From positions 88,841 to 152,840 of the forward strand of contig JAGAED010000006.1 in assembly GCA_017613275.1 (NCBI GenBank): a stretch of DNA of 64,000 bases, read 5' to 3'. This document shows, piece by piece, positions 50,044 through 60,576 of this stretch; positions within the stretch are counted from its first letter, which is position 1, and each line of letters opens with the position of its first letter. The notes below the pieces were generated by a model. The model was not told where the DNA came from, made no database searches, and saw nothing but the letters and a program-made list of their open reading frames with translations. Origin of the DNA: Clostridia bacterium (GTDB lineage: Bacteria > Bacillota > Clostridia > TANB77 > CAG-508). The position numbers and the translations under genes were made by a program.

Positions 50044-52488
50044 TTGAAAAGACCAATTTTAGTTGCAGTTATTGGATATATAATAGGAATAATAATAGGG
50101 CTATACTTTAAATTTAGTATAGTTCTTTTTTATTTACCGGTAATTCTGGTAGCTGTTTTTTTAAAAAATATTATAATTCGAAAGAAAAAGTTTAGTTTTT
50201 ATTCAATATCAAGGTATTTAAGATATTTTAAACTTATATTAAATCGTAAAGTTATTACAATAATTATACTTTTTTCGTGTTTATCAAATTTCATAGTAAA
50301 AGAAAAAAATAGTCAATTTGAAAACTTTTATAAAACATCTTCAGCAGTTGAGATAATAGCAAAAGTTGCTAGCAATGCGGAAGAGAAGGATTATAACAAT
50401 GTTTATAAAATTCAGGTATTGGAAATCAATAAGTTCAATACGAATGTGTGCTTATATTTAAAGACAGATAAAAAGAAAAATATTAAATATGGAGATATTA
50501 TTAAAACAAAAGGAAAATATGCAGCACCAAGTAAACAAAGAAATTATGGTGGGTTTGATTATAGTAATTATTTAAAAACAATAGGTGTATATGGAACCGT
50601 TACAGCAGAACGATTAGAGGTTTTAGAACAGGCAAAGACAAATGATTTTGGAGTTTTGATTAATAATATTAAAGAAAATGTGAAATCTAATGCCAAAAAA
50701 TATTTAGATGAAGATACGTATTCTATATATTTAGGCTTAGTTTTGGGAGATACCACATTTATAGATGAAGAAACCGAAAATGCTTTCAGAAACAGCAATA
50801 TGGGGCATATTCTAGCTGTTTCGGGTATGCATATTACTTATATTGTAATTGGGATTGTATTGTTTTTTAGCAAGGTTTCTGGAAAGAAAATTGCCAAAAT
50901 CATAAGTGTTATTATGCTGTTATTATACATTGTTCTTACAGGTTTTTCACCATCAATTATAAGAGCATGTAGTATGGCAATTATAATGATAGTTGGAGAG
51001 ATTATACACAGAAAAGCTGATATGTGGACATCTATGGCTATTTCACTTTTTATCATTTTAATTTATAATCCATTTTTAATAACAAATATTGGCCTGCAAT
51101 ACTCATATATGGGAACTTTGGGGATTATTATCCTTAATAAAAATATATCAAAGATTATAACGCCTAAAAAAAGTAAAAAAGAATCAAGAGTAAGGCAAAT
51201 TATAGCTATTTCAATATCTGCACAAATTTTTATACTACCTATAACGCTTTTCCATTTTAATACATTTGGGATTTATTTTTTAATTACTAATTTACTTTTA
51301 AGTATAATAATTGGACCGATAATAATTTTAGGATTTATTTTTCTGATATTGTTACTACTCGACTTTACAATTATAGGTTTATTTGCGATTCCGCTAAAAA
51401 TTGGAATACAGGCAATTTTGTTAATTACCAATATAAGTTATTTACCTTTAGCAAAAATCTATGTTAGAACTCCCAATATTGGCGAAATAGTTTTATTCTA
51501 TTTGATAGTAATTGTTTTAAATTTTGTATATTCAAATATCAATAATAAGACTCCTACAACTTCAAATTTACGTGTTCGATATATGATTCAATTGATTAAA
51601 TATAATTTTAGAAAATATAAAAATAAGGTGATAGCTGGTATGCTCATTATTACGTTGCTACCGCTTGGATTTTTTATATTTAATAAAAATGATTTAAAAA
51701 TTCATTTTGTGGATGTGGGGCAAGGTGATTGTTGCTTTATAGAAACACCTGAAAACAAAACTATTTTGATTGATGGAGGAGGTTCAGAATTTGGCACATT
51801 TGATGTTGGGAAAAGTACACTTTTGCCATATATTTTAGATAGAGGTTATATCCAAATTGATTATATTATCTCATCACACATGGACCAAGATCACATTGGT
51901 GGATTATTTACGATTATGGAAGAATTGAGTGTTAAAAATGTTGTAATATCAAAGCAGGGAGAAAACAGCGATAATTATGAAAAATTTGTTAAAATCGTTA
52001 AAAATAAAAATATAAAAGTTCTTGTTCTTGGAAAAGGAGATAGATTGAATATTGAAAACGATTTATATTTTGACTTTTTATGGCCACAAAGTGGGAATTT
52101 AGTAAAAGAAAATGTTTTAAATAATAATTCGATTGTATGTAAAATGAAGTATAAAGATTTTTCGTGTTTGTTTACTGGAGATATAGAGGAAAATGCAGAA
52201 AATAAAATTCTGCAAGAGTATAGAAATAACTTAGAAATTTTAAATTCAACAGTATTAAAAGTTGCACATCATGGTTCAAAAACGTCGTCAACACAGGAAT
52301 TTTTAGAAGCAGTAAAACCTAAAATCTCGCTGATTGGAGTAGGGGAAAACAATAAATTTGGACATCCTAATGAAGAAGTTTTGCAAAGATTGGAAAAATG
52401 CAGTACAAAAATTTATAGAACAGATGAAAAAGGAGAAATAACATTAGAGATAAATGGAAAAGGGAATATAAAAATAAAGACAAATTAG
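50044..52488 (+). CDS. comEC: ComEC/Rec2 DNA-uptake channel
   Basis: 814-residue inner-membrane protein for natural transformation: N-terminal soluble OB-like domain, the competence membrane domain (LGLVLGDTT, MGHILAVSGMHITYI) and a C-terminal metallo-beta-lactamase-like domain (HFVDVGQGDCCFIETP, SSHMDQDHIGG, LFTGDIEENAE, VAHHGSKTSS). It starts at TTG 50044 behind GGGAGG. It is intact, unlike comFC and recD2. Natural competence is suggested, but comEA and pilus genes are not in the window. Confidence 0.93.
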   Translation: MKRPILVAVIGYIIGIIIGLYFKFSIVLFYLPVILVAVFLKNIIIRKKKFSFYSISRYLRYFKLILNRKVITIIILFSCLSNFIVKEKNSQFENFYKTSSAVEIIAKVASNAEEKDYNNVYKIQVLEINKFNTNVCLYLKTDKKKNIKYGDIIKTKGKYAAPSKQRNYGGFDYSNYLKTIGVYGTVTAERLEVLEQAKTNDFGVLINNIKENVKSNAKKYLDEDTYSIYLGLVLGDTTFIDEETENAFRNSNMGHILAVSGMHITYIVIGIVLFFSKVSGKKIAKIISVIMLLLYIVLTGFSPSIIRACSMAIIMIVGEIIHRKADMWTSMAISLFIILIYNPFLITNIGLQYSYMGTLGIIILNKNISKIITPKKSKKESRVRQIIAISISAQIFILPITLFHFNTFGIYFLITNLLLSIIIGPIIILGFIFLILLLLDFTIIGLFAIPLKIGIQAILLITNISYLPLAKIYVRTPNIGEIVLFYLIVIVLNFVYSNINNKTPTTSNLRVRYMIQLIKYNFRKYKNKVIAGMLIITLLPLGFFIFNKNDLKIHFVDVGQGDCCFIETPENKTILIDGGGSEFGTFDVGKSTLLPYILDRGYIQIDYIISSHMDQDHIGGLFTIMEELSVKNVVISKQGENSDNYEKFVKIVKNKNIKVLVLGKGDRLNIENDLYFDFLWPQSGNLVKENVLNNNSIVCKMKYKDFSCLFTGDIEENAENKILQEYRNNLEILNSTVLKVAHHGSKTSSTQEFLEAVKPKISLIGVGENNKFGHPNEEVLQRLEKCSTKIYRTDEKGEITLEINGKGNIKIKTN

Positions 52489-52537
52489 TATAAAATTTGA
52501 AATATTGTCAATAATACCCTTGAAAGAAGGAGATTTT

Positions 52538-53149
52538 ATGGATAAACTTAACAAGGTTATTATTTCAATGTTGACCATTTCTGCTATACTTATTGCAATA
52601 GTTGTAGCATTATTATTGAATCAAAACAATAAAAATAAAGGTGAGGTTGGGGAAAGTACAAAAACGCAAATTGGAGAAGTAATATATGACGAATGTACAG
52701 ATGAATATGAAGAAATAGGAGAAGATGTTATAACTACAAATACGGAGGAAGAGAAGATATCTCCAAATTGTAAAATAACTTTAACAAAGTATTATAAAGG
52801 TTGTAAAGATACAATAAATGATTATATAAGTGTACCACAAGAACTTGTTAATTGTACAGAAAAACAATTACAAGGAAAATATAATGATTGGGAAATAAAA
52901 GAGTTTTCGAGTAATAAAATAGTGTTATATAGAGAATTTGAGGGAGAGTGTGGGGAACATTATATATTAAAAGATAATAATGGAAAAATTTATATTTATA
53001 AAATAAATGAAAATGGCAAACAAGAAGAATATGAAAAAACTGATGTTGCAACAGATTATTTGCCTGAAAAAGATAAAGAGGCAATTAAGCAAGGTTTGAA
53101 GGTAAATGGAAAAGAAAAATTAAATGAGCTAATAGAAAGCTTTGAATAA
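52538..53149 (+). CDS. BofC C-terminal-domain-like membrane protein
   Basis: 203 residues. One N-terminal membrane helix (IISMLTISAILIAIVVALLL) and an acidic linker precede a domain of about 110 residues resembling the BofC C-terminal domain (ISVPQELVNCTEKQLQGKYN, WEIKEFSSNKIVLYREFEGE, HYILKDNNGKIYIY). BofC regulates SpoIVB and thus sigma-K in Bacillus; here similarity is only to that domain. ATG 52538 follows GAAGGAG; upstream codons are not needed. Confidence 0.7.
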   Translation: MDKLNKVIISMLTISAILIAIVVALLLNQNNKNKGEVGESTKTQIGEVIYDECTDEYEEIGEDVITTNTEEEKISPNCKITLTKYYKGCKDTINDYISVPQELVNCTEKQLQGKYNDWEIKEFSSNKIVLYREFEGECGEHYILKDNNGKIYIYKINENGKQEEYEKTDVATDYLPEKDKEAIKQGLKVNGKEKLNELIESFE

Positions 53150-53170
53150 AACTCAAAACAAAAAAGAATT

Positions 53171-53250
53171 CCCAGTTAACATTTTGGGACACTTTCAAAA
53201 AGTAACTTCGCAAAATTACTTTTTGAAAGTGTCCCAAAATGTTAACTGGG
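53171..53250. repeat. Perfect 35-bp stem palindrome with GGGACAC core
   Basis: 53171-53205 is the exact complement of 53216-53250, with a 10-base loop CTTCGCAAAA. The arm contains TTTTGGGACACTTTC, the same core as other family members. It lies between the convergent BofC-like gene and pgsA. Confidence 0.8.
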
Positions 53251-53260
53251 AAATTGCTCC

Positions 53261-53842
53261 TTATTTTTGGTTTACTTTTGTTACATCTTTTTTTAAGTCT
53301 TTTTTATCAATAAATCCATTATGGTATAATGACCAAACATACATAATTAAGGCAAAAAGTGTAGAAATAAGTGCTAAAACATAGAATAATAAATCTAAGT
53401 TTTTCCAGAATCCTTCTACATTAAATTGTCTAAATATTAAAGATAGAACAATTGCAACATAGAATAATACTGTTGCTAGTTTTCCATACCATTTGCTATA
53501 AACCACAACATCTTTTCCATATAGGAAAGAGGCTCCAACTATCATTATAAATTCTTTAACTAAAACTACTATTAAAATCCATAATGGAATTATATTTACA
53601 AGAGCTAAAGAAGCTAATGTGCTTATTTGTGTTAGCTTGTCTGCAAGGGGATCCATTAGTTTTCCAAAGTTAGAAACTAAATTGAATTTTCTTGCTATAA
53701 AACCATCGGCAACATCGGTTATACCAGATATTGTAAAGAATACAAATGCTAGTATAAATTGCTCTGTAAATATAAAGTATACTATAAATGGTATTAGTAA
53801 AAATCTTGTTATTGTTAATATATTTGGTACATGTTTAAACAT
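53261..53842 (-). CDS. pgsA: CDP-diacylglycerol-glycerol-3-phosphate 3-phosphatidyltransferase
   Basis: 193-residue membrane enzyme making phosphatidylglycerol phosphate. The CDP-alcohol phosphotransferase signature D-x2-D-G-x2-A-R-x8-G-x3-D-x3-D is complete (DVADGFIARKFN, FGKLMDPLADK). About five membrane helices are present. AGGAG precedes ATG 53842. The palindrome after its stop probably terminates transcription. Confidence 0.92.
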   Translation of the reverse strand: MFKHVPNILTITRFLLIPFIVYFIFTEQFILAFVFFTISGITDVADGFIARKFNLVSNFGKLMDPLADKLTQISTLASLALVNIIPLWILIVVLVKEFIMIVGASFLYGKDVVVYSKWYGKLATVLFYVAIVLSLIFRQFNVEGFWKNLDLLFYVLALISTLFALIMYVWSLYHNGFIDKKDLKKDVTKVNQK

Positions 53843-53908
53843 AATTACTCCTTTTGAGTATCTTATTTTAATATAATGATTTTTAATTCAAAATTATTAT
53901 ATTAAAAT

Positions 53909-56356
53909 TTAAACTACTCGAAATATTAATTCTTCATTTTCTAAATCTACTATTATATTTTGACCATTTTTTATTTCAGAGCGTAGGATTTTTTCGGAAA
54001 TTTCATCTTCCAAATATCTTTGAATTGCTCTTCTTAATGGTCTTGCTCCGAATTTGGTATTTGTGCCTTTTTCTAGAATGTATTTTTTGGCATTTTCAGT
54101 AACATCCATTGTTATATTTTTTTCGTTTAAAGCTTTTATTGTATCTTTTAACATTAAGTCAACTATTTGAATAAGTTCAGGTTCTGCAAGTGAATCAAAT
54201 ACAATTGTTTCGTCGATTCTATTTAGGAATTCTGGTCTAAATACATCTTTTAAACTATCTAAAATTTTATTTTTGTTGATTACTGATTTGCCACCAAAAC
54301 CTATTGAATTGCTGTTTAGGTTTGAACCTGCATTTGATGTCATTATTATTATTGTATTTGAGAAACTAACTGTGTTTCCTTGGCTATCTGTAAGCTTTCC
54401 ATCGTCTAATACTTGCAATAAAATGTTAAATACATCTGGGTGAGCTTTTTCTATTTCATCAAAAAGAATTATAGAATAAGGCTTTCTTTTTACCTTTTCT
54501 GTTAATTGACCTGCATCATCATATCCTACATAACCTGGAGGAGAGCCAATTAGTTTTGCAGTTGAATGACTTTCCATATATTCTGACATATCAACCCTAA
54601 TTATTGCGTCTTCAGAACCAAACATTTCATAAGCAAGAGATTTTGCAAGTTCAGTTTTTCCAACACCTGTAGGACCAACAAATATAAATGATGGTGGCCT
54701 TTTTGTGCTTTGAAGACCGGCTCTATTTCTTCTGATCGCTCTAGATACAGCGTTTACAGCTTCTTCTTGACCAATTATTCTTTTATGAAGGTTTGTTTCT
54801 AAGTTTAATAGTTTTTGAGTTTCAGCTTCTGTAATTTTCTTAACTGGAATTTTTGTCCAGCTTTCAATTACATTTGCTATATCTTGAACTGTAAGATTCT
54901 TTAGCTTCATTTTGCTATTTATAGAATCTATTTGTTCAATTAATTGACATTCTTTTGCTTTAAGTTCTGCTGCTTTTTGGTAATCTTCAGTTGAATCTGC
55001 TGCAACAACTTCTTCTTTTTCAGCTTGGACTTTTTTTAATTCTTGACGAAGTAATTCTAGTGTGAATAAATCTTTATTTTCTAGGTTTATCCTTGAACAA
55101 GCTTCATCTAAAATGTCTATTGCTTTATCTGGTAAAAATCTGTCATGTATATATTTTTCAGACATTATTACAGTTTGCTTTATTACATCAGAAGAGATTT
55201 TTACTTTGTGATATTCTTCATAATATTTTTTTATTCCACTAAGAATTCCGATTGAATCATCTATATTTGGCTCTTCAACTAGAACTTGTTGGAATCTTCT
55301 TTCTAAGGCTGTGTCTTTTTCAATATATTTTCTATATTCTTTTAAAGTTGTTGTACCTATTAATTGAATTTCGCCATTAGATAGGGCGGGTTTTAAGATA
55401 TTAGCCGCATTCATAGAATGTTCTCCATCGCCAGCACCTATAATATTGTGAATTTCATCTATTACTAAAATGATATTTCCAAATTCGCGGCATTCATCAA
55501 TAATACCTTTCATTCTAGCTTCAAATTGACCTCTAAACTGAGTTCCAGCGATTACAGCTGTCATATCTAAAAGGTAAACTTCTTTATTTAAAAGTTTTGC
55601 GGGTACATTTTGATTAGCTATTTTAATTGCTAAACCTTGCGCAATTGCAGTTTTACCAACACCTGGTTCACCAATTAAACATGGGTTGTTTTTAGAACGT
55701 CTATTTAAAATTTGTGTAATTCTTTGAATTTCTTTATCTCTACCTATTACAATGTCTAATTCATTGTTTTTGGCTTTATTTGTTAGGTTTGTGCCATAAG
55801 CATCTAAATATTTTTTCTTTTTGGATGTTTTGGGCTTTTTCTTTTCAACTTTTACTTTTTTTCTTTCAGTACTATTGTTGCTTCCATTAAATTGCGCTTG
55901 AGCTGCACCATTATTTCCAAACATATTGAAAATTGAACCTAATGGAATAGCTGCACCAGCAATTTTAGGAGTTTCTTCATCTTCGTCTTCTTCATCCATT
56001 CCATCTGCAGAAGGCCCGAAAGTGAAAGCTCCATCAATATTTTGGATATCTTCTAAATTGATATTTTCTGCTAAATCTTTAAATATTGTCTCAAATTGTT
56101 TAGACATATCTTGCATATTTATATTATTTAAATTGATATTCCCATTTGGGTTGATATTATTTGATTTATTATCATTATTTGAATCATCTTGTTTGGCACT
56201 ATCCATTATGTTTTTTTGTTTATTTAAAACATCTATTACATCAATGCCTCTTTTTTTAGCGCATTCTGCACATAGGCCTTCCATAGTGCTTTTTCCATTT
56301 TCCTCTTTTTCGAAAAAAAGTATAGCTGCATTTTTATTACAATCTGAACATAACAT
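53909..56356 (-). CDS. clpE: ClpE-type AAA+ chaperone of the Clp protease
   Basis: 815 residues. An N-terminal four-Cys zinc finger (C3, C6, C29, C32) replaces the ClpN repeats, as in ClpE. A low-complexity Asn-rich and acidic linker of ~140 residues follows. AAA1 has GEPGVGKT and VIDEIHNI. A short middle domain ([18 protein letters not shown]) precedes AAA2 with [22 protein letters not shown] and [14 protein letters not shown] 56356 is preferred, since AAGGAG is only two bases from ATG 56365. It unfolds substrates for ClpP. No CtsR gene is adjacent. Confidence 0.88.
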   Translation of the reverse strand: MLCSDCNKNAAILFFEKEENGKSTMEGLCAECAKKRGIDVIDVLNKQKNIMDSAKQDDSNNDNKSNNINPNGNINLNNINMQDMSKQFETIFKDLAENINLEDIQNIDGAFTFGPSADGMDEEDEDEETPKIAGAAIPLGSIFNMFGNNGAAQAQFNGSNNSTERKKVKVEKKKPKTSKKKKYLDAYGTNLTNKAKNNELDIVIGRDKEIQRITQILNRRSKNNPCLIGEPGVGKTAIAQGLAIKIANQNVPAKLLNKEVYLLDMTAVIAGTQFRGQFEARMKGIIDECREFGNIILVIDEIHNIIGAGDGEHSMNAANILKPALSNGEIQLIGTTTLKEYRKYIEKDTALERRFQQVLVEEPNIDDSIGILSGIKKYYEEYHKVKISSDVIKQTVIMSEKYIHDRFLPDKAIDILDEACSRINLENKDLFTLELLRQELKKVQAEKEEVVAADSTEDYQKAAELKAKECQLIEQIDSINSKMKLKNLTVQDIANVIESWTKIPVKKITEAETQKLLNLETNLHKRIIGQEEAVNAVSRAIRRNRAGLQSTKRPPSFIFVGPTGVGKTELAKSLAYEMFGSEDAIIRVDMSEYMESHSTAKLIGSPPGYVGYDDAGQLTEKVKRKPYSIILFDEIEKAHPDVFNILLQVLDDGKLTDSQGNTVSFSNTIIIMTSNAGSNLNSNSIGFGGKSVINKNKILDSLKDVFRPEFLNRIDETIVFDSLAEPELIQIVDLMLKDTIKALNEKNITMDVTENAKKYILEKGTNTKFGARPLRRAIQRYLEDEISEKILRSEIKNGQNIIVDLENEELIFRVV

Positions 56357-56580
56357 ACTTTTCATTTCTCCTTACTTTTTTACAAAATTACAATATATAT
56401 AATATCTCAAAAACCTTAATAAGTCAAGCAGTTTTGGCGAATAGAAAATTGAATTAAAAGAATTTTATTTTAATTGGTAAAATGTCCTAAAATTATTAAA
56501 TTTTATATTGCAATAAAATTTTTTAAATGTTATAATATATTTAGTGAAAAGAGATTTTACAAAAGAAAGAGGGCGAAAAG

Positions 56581-57423
56581 ATGAATGTAACATTGCCAGA
56601 CAATAAACTGGATAGAAAAACTGTGATGGTGTATGCAATAATTATTCTTATATGTATTGCATCTATTTTTGCTGTTGTCTGGATACAATTCTTCGATGGG
56701 AAAATTGTCGAAACGGTTGGTACACTAAAGGGAAAAAGTGACTATGACTATAACAATTTAAAGGCTGAATTTAATGATTTGCTTACAAATGATATACAAA
56801 ATTATGATGAAAAATTTAACATTAAAAAAGAAAGTTTGACAAATGATTTAGTATATACAGTTTGTGAAGATAATGAAAGTTCAGGGGAAGATTACAGTAT
56901 TCAAGTCAAAATTCCATACATAAATGTAAAAAGTTCAACAGTGAAAAAAATTAATAATGAAATAAAAAGTACTTTTATAGATAAAGTTGAATCAATAAAA
57001 AACACAAAAAATAAATATTCAACATATTCTGTACAATATGGTGCATATGTACAAGATGGAATTCTATCTGTTGTGATAAAAGCTGAAATACAAGAAGGAA
57101 CAAAAGCTCAAAGAACGGTAATAAAAACATTTAATTATGACTTAGAAAACAATAGTGAGATATCATTTGCAAAATTGCTTGAAAAGAAACAGGTTGATAC
57201 TGAATATGCTCAAGAAAGAATAAATAAAGAAGCACAAATTGGTGCTAAAAGATCTGAAGACTACAAAGCTATGGGATATGAAATTTATGAAAGAAATTTA
57301 GAAGACAAGATGTATAAAACCGAAAATATTAAAGAATTTTATTTCCATGATGGAACAATTTATATAATATTTGCTTATGGAAATAATAATTATACAAACG
57401 AAGTTGATATAGCAGTTATATAG
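56581..57423 (+). CDS. Membrane-anchored DUF4163/DUF3298-like protein
   Basis: 280 residues: cytoplasmic N-terminus, one membrane helix (VMVYAIIILICIASIFAVVW), then an extracellular region whose C-terminal half (VQYGAYVQDGILSVVIKAEI, TVIKTFNYDLENNSEISFAKLL, EFYFHDGTIYIIFAYG) has the RsiV/PdaC-type DUF4163-DUF3298 pattern. There is no deacetylase domain and no sigma factor gene nearby. It could sense or bind an envelope ligand. AAAGAGGG precedes ATG 56581. Confidence 0.7.
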   Translation: MNVTLPDNKLDRKTVMVYAIIILICIASIFAVVWIQFFDGKIVETVGTLKGKSDYDYNNLKAEFNDLLTNDIQNYDEKFNIKKESLTNDLVYTVCEDNESSGEDYSIQVKIPYINVKSSTVKKINNEIKSTFIDKVESIKNTKNKYSTYSVQYGAYVQDGILSVVIKAEIQEGTKAQRTVIKTFNYDLENNSEISFAKLLEKKQVDTEYAQERINKEAQIGAKRSEDYKAMGYEIYERNLEDKMYKTENIKEFYFHDGTIYIIFAYGNNNYTNEVDIAVI

Positions 57424-57458
57424 AACTATAGTTATTTATGAAAAATTTATAAGTATAT

Positions 57459-57492
57459 AAAAAAGATGCCAATTTTACTTGGCATCTTTTTT
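57459..57492 (+). terminator. Terminator
   Basis: AAAAAGATGCCAA / TTGGCATCTTTTTT after the DUF4163/3298-like gene. Confidence 0.85.
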
Positions 57493-57609
57493 GAAAATAA
57501 AAGGGGATGTTTTCATTTTTTTTAGTTAGGCTCTCATTCCTAACTTGGTTATAATATATACTAGTTTTTTGTCCATTGTGTGAACTATTAGTGAATATTC
57601 AAAAAATAT

Positions 57610-57697
57610 TGGCAAATTTCGTTGTTGAACTTCACTCGATACTCCTCAACGTGCACCACGCACGCCTCCGGTTGCCTCGCTTGTTCGCCTAGAAATT
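57610..57697. other. GC-rich anomalous insert between terminator and htrA
   Basis: Within very AT-rich DNA this stretch is near 55% GC. On the minus strand it reads in one open frame as GEQARQPEACVVHVEEYR, and its GGCGAACAA start duplicates the last codons of htrA (GGCGAACAACCC). It looks like an inserted small repeat or a fragment of one; no gene is supported. The rest of the 57493-57733 gap is AT-rich and featureless. Confidence 0.45.
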
Positions 57698-57733
57698 TAC
57701 TCAATCTTTTTTGAATTAAAATTTTGATAAAAT

Positions 57734-59053
57734 TTAGGGTTGTTCGCCTAAAATAATAGTGATTTCTTCTTCTTTGTTGTTTCTATTGACTTTTAATTTT
57801 AGTTCATCACCAATGTTTTTATCATTTTTAATTTTATTTAATTCATCCATTTTGTTTACTTTGTTTCCATCAACTTCTATAATTACATCTCCAATTTTTA
57901 ATCCAGCTTTTTCAGCAGATGAAAAGTCTTCTACTGTTTTTACATAAATTCCAACAGCTAAATTATATTTCTTTGCTGTTTTTTCATCTAAGTCAACTCC
58001 ACCAATTCCGATATAAGGTCTTTTAACTTTGCTATATTGAATTAATTGTTCTGTAATGTTTGATGTAGAATTGATTGGTATAGCAAATCCCATTCCTTCA
58101 ACACCAGTTCCAGAAAGTTTTAATGTATTTACACCTATAACTTTTCCTTCACTATTTACTAATGCTCCGCCACTATTTCCAGAGTTTATAGCTGCATCTG
58201 TTTGAATAAGTTTGAAAGTTTTTCCATCTGTATCTGTAACTTCTCTATTTACAGCACTTACAACACCGCATGTAATACTGCTTTGCATTCCAAGTGGGTT
58301 TCCAACAGCCATTGCAAATTCGCCAACTTTAATAGAATCTGAATCTGCAAATTCGGCTTTTGTAAGGCCTGTCTTTTCAATTTTTATAACAGCTAAATCT
58401 GTCTGTTCATCTTTTCCGATTATTTTTGCATCATATTCTGTATCATCGCCATAAAGTGTAACAGTTACTTTATTAGCTTCTGAAACTTGGTAGAATGAAT
58501 CAGAAGATGTTGTTGCTACAATGTGGTTGTTTGTTAAAATGTAACCATCCTCACTAATTATAATTCCAGAACCTGATGCTGTGGCAGTAGAGGTTTGAGG
58601 TCTATTAGCTAATCCAAACATGCTATAATAATTAGAACTTACTGTATAATCAACTTTAATTCCAACTATTGAAGGCAATATTTTATTTGCAGCGTATACA
58701 GAGGTATTTGAATATTTATCTAAATCAACTTGTTTTACAGTACCATTAGAACTTGTGCTAGTACTTGGTGCTGTACTAATAACTGATGTTGTAGGGAATA
58801 GAGAATTCTTTACATCTGGAATAAAAAGAATTGTTCCCATTACGGTAGCACATCCTATAACACCACTAAAAAATGGCACTACAACATGTTTTCCAAAAGA
58901 AAAGTTTTTTGGAGATTTTTCTTTATTAACTTTTTCCTTTTTTACTTTTGGTTGTTTAATAGTATTGGCAGTATTTGAAACCGTCTTAAAATTGTGTTTA
59001 CTTTCAGAAGTAACATTTTGATTTGAATTGCTTTCATTTTTGATTTCGTCCAT
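57734..59053 (-). CDS. htrA: HtrA/DegP-like membrane serine protease
   Basis: 439 residues. A basic cytoplasmic N-terminus and one membrane helix (about 58-78) precede the trypsin-like S1C domain with catalytic His177 (NNHIVA), Asp219 (TDLAVIKIE) and Ser294 (GNSGGAL), and one C-terminal PDZ domain (about 345-430). This is the architecture of the Firmicutes HtrA/HtrB/YyxA quality-control proteases facing the outside. GGAAGG precedes ATG 59053. The stop lies close to the GC-rich insert. Confidence 0.93.
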   Translation of the reverse strand: MDEIKNESNSNQNVTSESKHNFKTVSNTANTIKQPKVKKEKVNKEKSPKNFSFGKHVVVPFFSGVIGCATVMGTILFIPDVKNSLFPTTSVISTAPSTSTSSNGTVKQVDLDKYSNTSVYAANKILPSIVGIKVDYTVSSNYYSMFGLANRPQTSTATASGSGIIISEDGYILTNNHIVATTSSDSFYQVSEANKVTVTLYGDDTEYDAKIIGKDEQTDLAVIKIEKTGLTKAEFADSDSIKVGEFAMAVGNPLGMQSSITCGVVSAVNREVTDTDGKTFKLIQTDAAINSGNSGGALVNSEGKVIGVNTLKLSGTGVEGMGFAIPINSTSNITEQLIQYSKVKRPYIGIGGVDLDEKTAKKYNLAVGIYVKTVEDFSSAEKAGLKIGDVIIEVDGNKVNKMDELNKIKNDKNIGDELKLKVNRNNKEEEITIILGEQP

Positions 59054-59239
59054 AATAAAATCCTTCCTTTCAATAGATATTATAATATCTTAAACAAATT
59101 GATTTTACAATACTTTTGTGAATTTTATGTGAAAAAATAAAAAAAATTTAAAATTTCAGATTTGTGTTGAAATATATTTAAAAGAAAGATATAATGTAGT
59201 AAATATAAGAAAAGATAGATTGAAGGGAATGGGAGTAAA

Positions 59240-59794
59240 ATGAATATAAAAGATAATAAAGGTATTACATTGATTGTCTTAGTTGTAACAATAGTAGTAT
59301 TATTAATTATAGCAGGTGTAACAATAACTGCGGGAACTGAGTCAATAAAAAGAGCTAAACTAGAAACTTTAAGAACAAATATGCTTTTAATTAAAGCAAA
59401 AGGAAAAGAATATTGTGAAGAAGCCAATTTTAGGGCAGGAATCATAAATGAGAGTGATACTGCAGAGGCTAAGGCAGAAAAAATACAAAAAGGTGTAAAC
59501 TTTTTAAGTACAGATAAAAATTTGCCAAGCGCAGAAGTAAGTGAATTGCCAGTTCAACTTGAAGCAGAGGAAGCTTATGATTATGTTGCTAAATTAGATA
59601 CAGAAGCTCCTAATAATGGCGTATTAAAAGAACTTGGATTAAATGAAGTTGCAAATTCTGAAAATGCGGGAATATTCTATATAGGATTTGATATTAAAAA
59701 TAACAAAGTCGAAGTGTTTAATTCAAGAGGATATGCATCAAAAGATGGGACAACATATTATAGATTAACACAAATAGAAAATTTGGAAGAATAA
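59240..59794 (+). CDS. Type IV pilin-like protein
   Basis: 184 residues. A short charged leader and prepilin motif (NKGITLIVLVVTIVVLLIIA) with cleavage expected after the glycine precede a helical stalk and a small globular domain (GVLKELGLNEV, GIFYIGFDIKNNKVEVFN). It resembles pseudopilins common in Clostridia. No pilus assembly ATPase is in the window. GAAGGGAA precedes ATG 59240. It is directly followed by rnhB two bases later. Confidence 0.75.
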   Translation: MNIKDNKGITLIVLVVTIVVLLIIAGVTITAGTESIKRAKLETLRTNMLLIKAKGKEYCEEANFRAGIINESDTAEAKAEKIQKGVNFLSTDKNLPSAEVSELPVQLEAEEAYDYVAKLDTEAPNNGVLKELGLNEVANSENAGIFYIGFDIKNNKVEVFNSRGYASKDGTTYYRLTQIENLEE

Positions 59795-59796
59795 AA

Positions 59797-60435
59797 ATGG
59801 AGCAGAAGATGAAAGAAAAAGAACTTGAAAGATTAACAAAATTAAAAGAAATAGAAAATGAATTCCATAAAAAAGGAATAAAATATATTTGTGGAATAGA
59901 TGAAGCAGGTCGTGGCCCTTTGGCAGGACCTGTTTGTGTTGCGAGTGTTATAATGCCTGAAGATTCTATGATAGAAGGCGTAAATGATTCTAAAAAAGTG
60001 TCTGAAAAGAAAAGGGAAATGTTATATGACAAAATAATTGAAGAGGCTATTAGTTATTCTGTTGCAATTATTTCAGAAAAAGAAATCGACGAAATAAACA
60101 TTTTAAATGCAACCAAAAAGGGACTTACACAGTCAATTGCAGGATTAGATGTTAAACCTGAACTTATATTAGTAGACGCTTTAGATAGAATAGATACTTT
60201 AGGAATTCCTTATAAGCCAATAATTAAAGGAGATGCCCTTGCTTATTCGATTTCTGCAGCTTCAATTTTAGCAAAGGTTACAAGGGATAGAATTATGAGG
60301 CAAATGGATGAGATTTATCCTGAATATGGTTTTGCTGGACATAAGGGTTATGGAACTGCTAAGCATATTGCAGCAATAAAGGAATTTGGACTTTGTGATA
60401 TACATAGAAGAAGTTTTACTAAAAATTTCATTTAG
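59797..60435 (+). CDS. rnhB: Ribonuclease HII
   Basis: 212 residues; removes ribonucleotides and RNA primers from DNA. The signature CGIDEAGRGPLAGPV carries the first acidic pair, with VDALDRID and SILAKVTRDR downstream. ATG 59797 lies two bases after the pilin-like stop, with GGAAGA within that gene's end; an internal ATG at 59809 is possible. Translationally linked to the upstream gene. Confidence 0.93.
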   Translation: MEQKMKEKELERLTKLKEIENEFHKKGIKYICGIDEAGRGPLAGPVCVASVIMPEDSMIEGVNDSKKVSEKKREMLYDKIIEEAISYSVAIISEKEIDEINILNATKKGLTQSIAGLDVKPELILVDALDRIDTLGIPYKPIIKGDALAYSISAASILAKVTRDRIMRQMDEIYPEYGFAGHKGYGTAKHIAAIKEFGLCDIHRRSFTKNFI

Positions 60436-60576
60436 TATTTATTACTTTTCAAAATATAATAATTTTATATTTTGAAAAAATTAGAAATAAAAAATTATTG
60501 AATTTTCTAATAAATGTGTTATAATGATTATAGTACTAATGAATTTTTTAGTAAACAGATGGGAGGAGAAAGAAAG

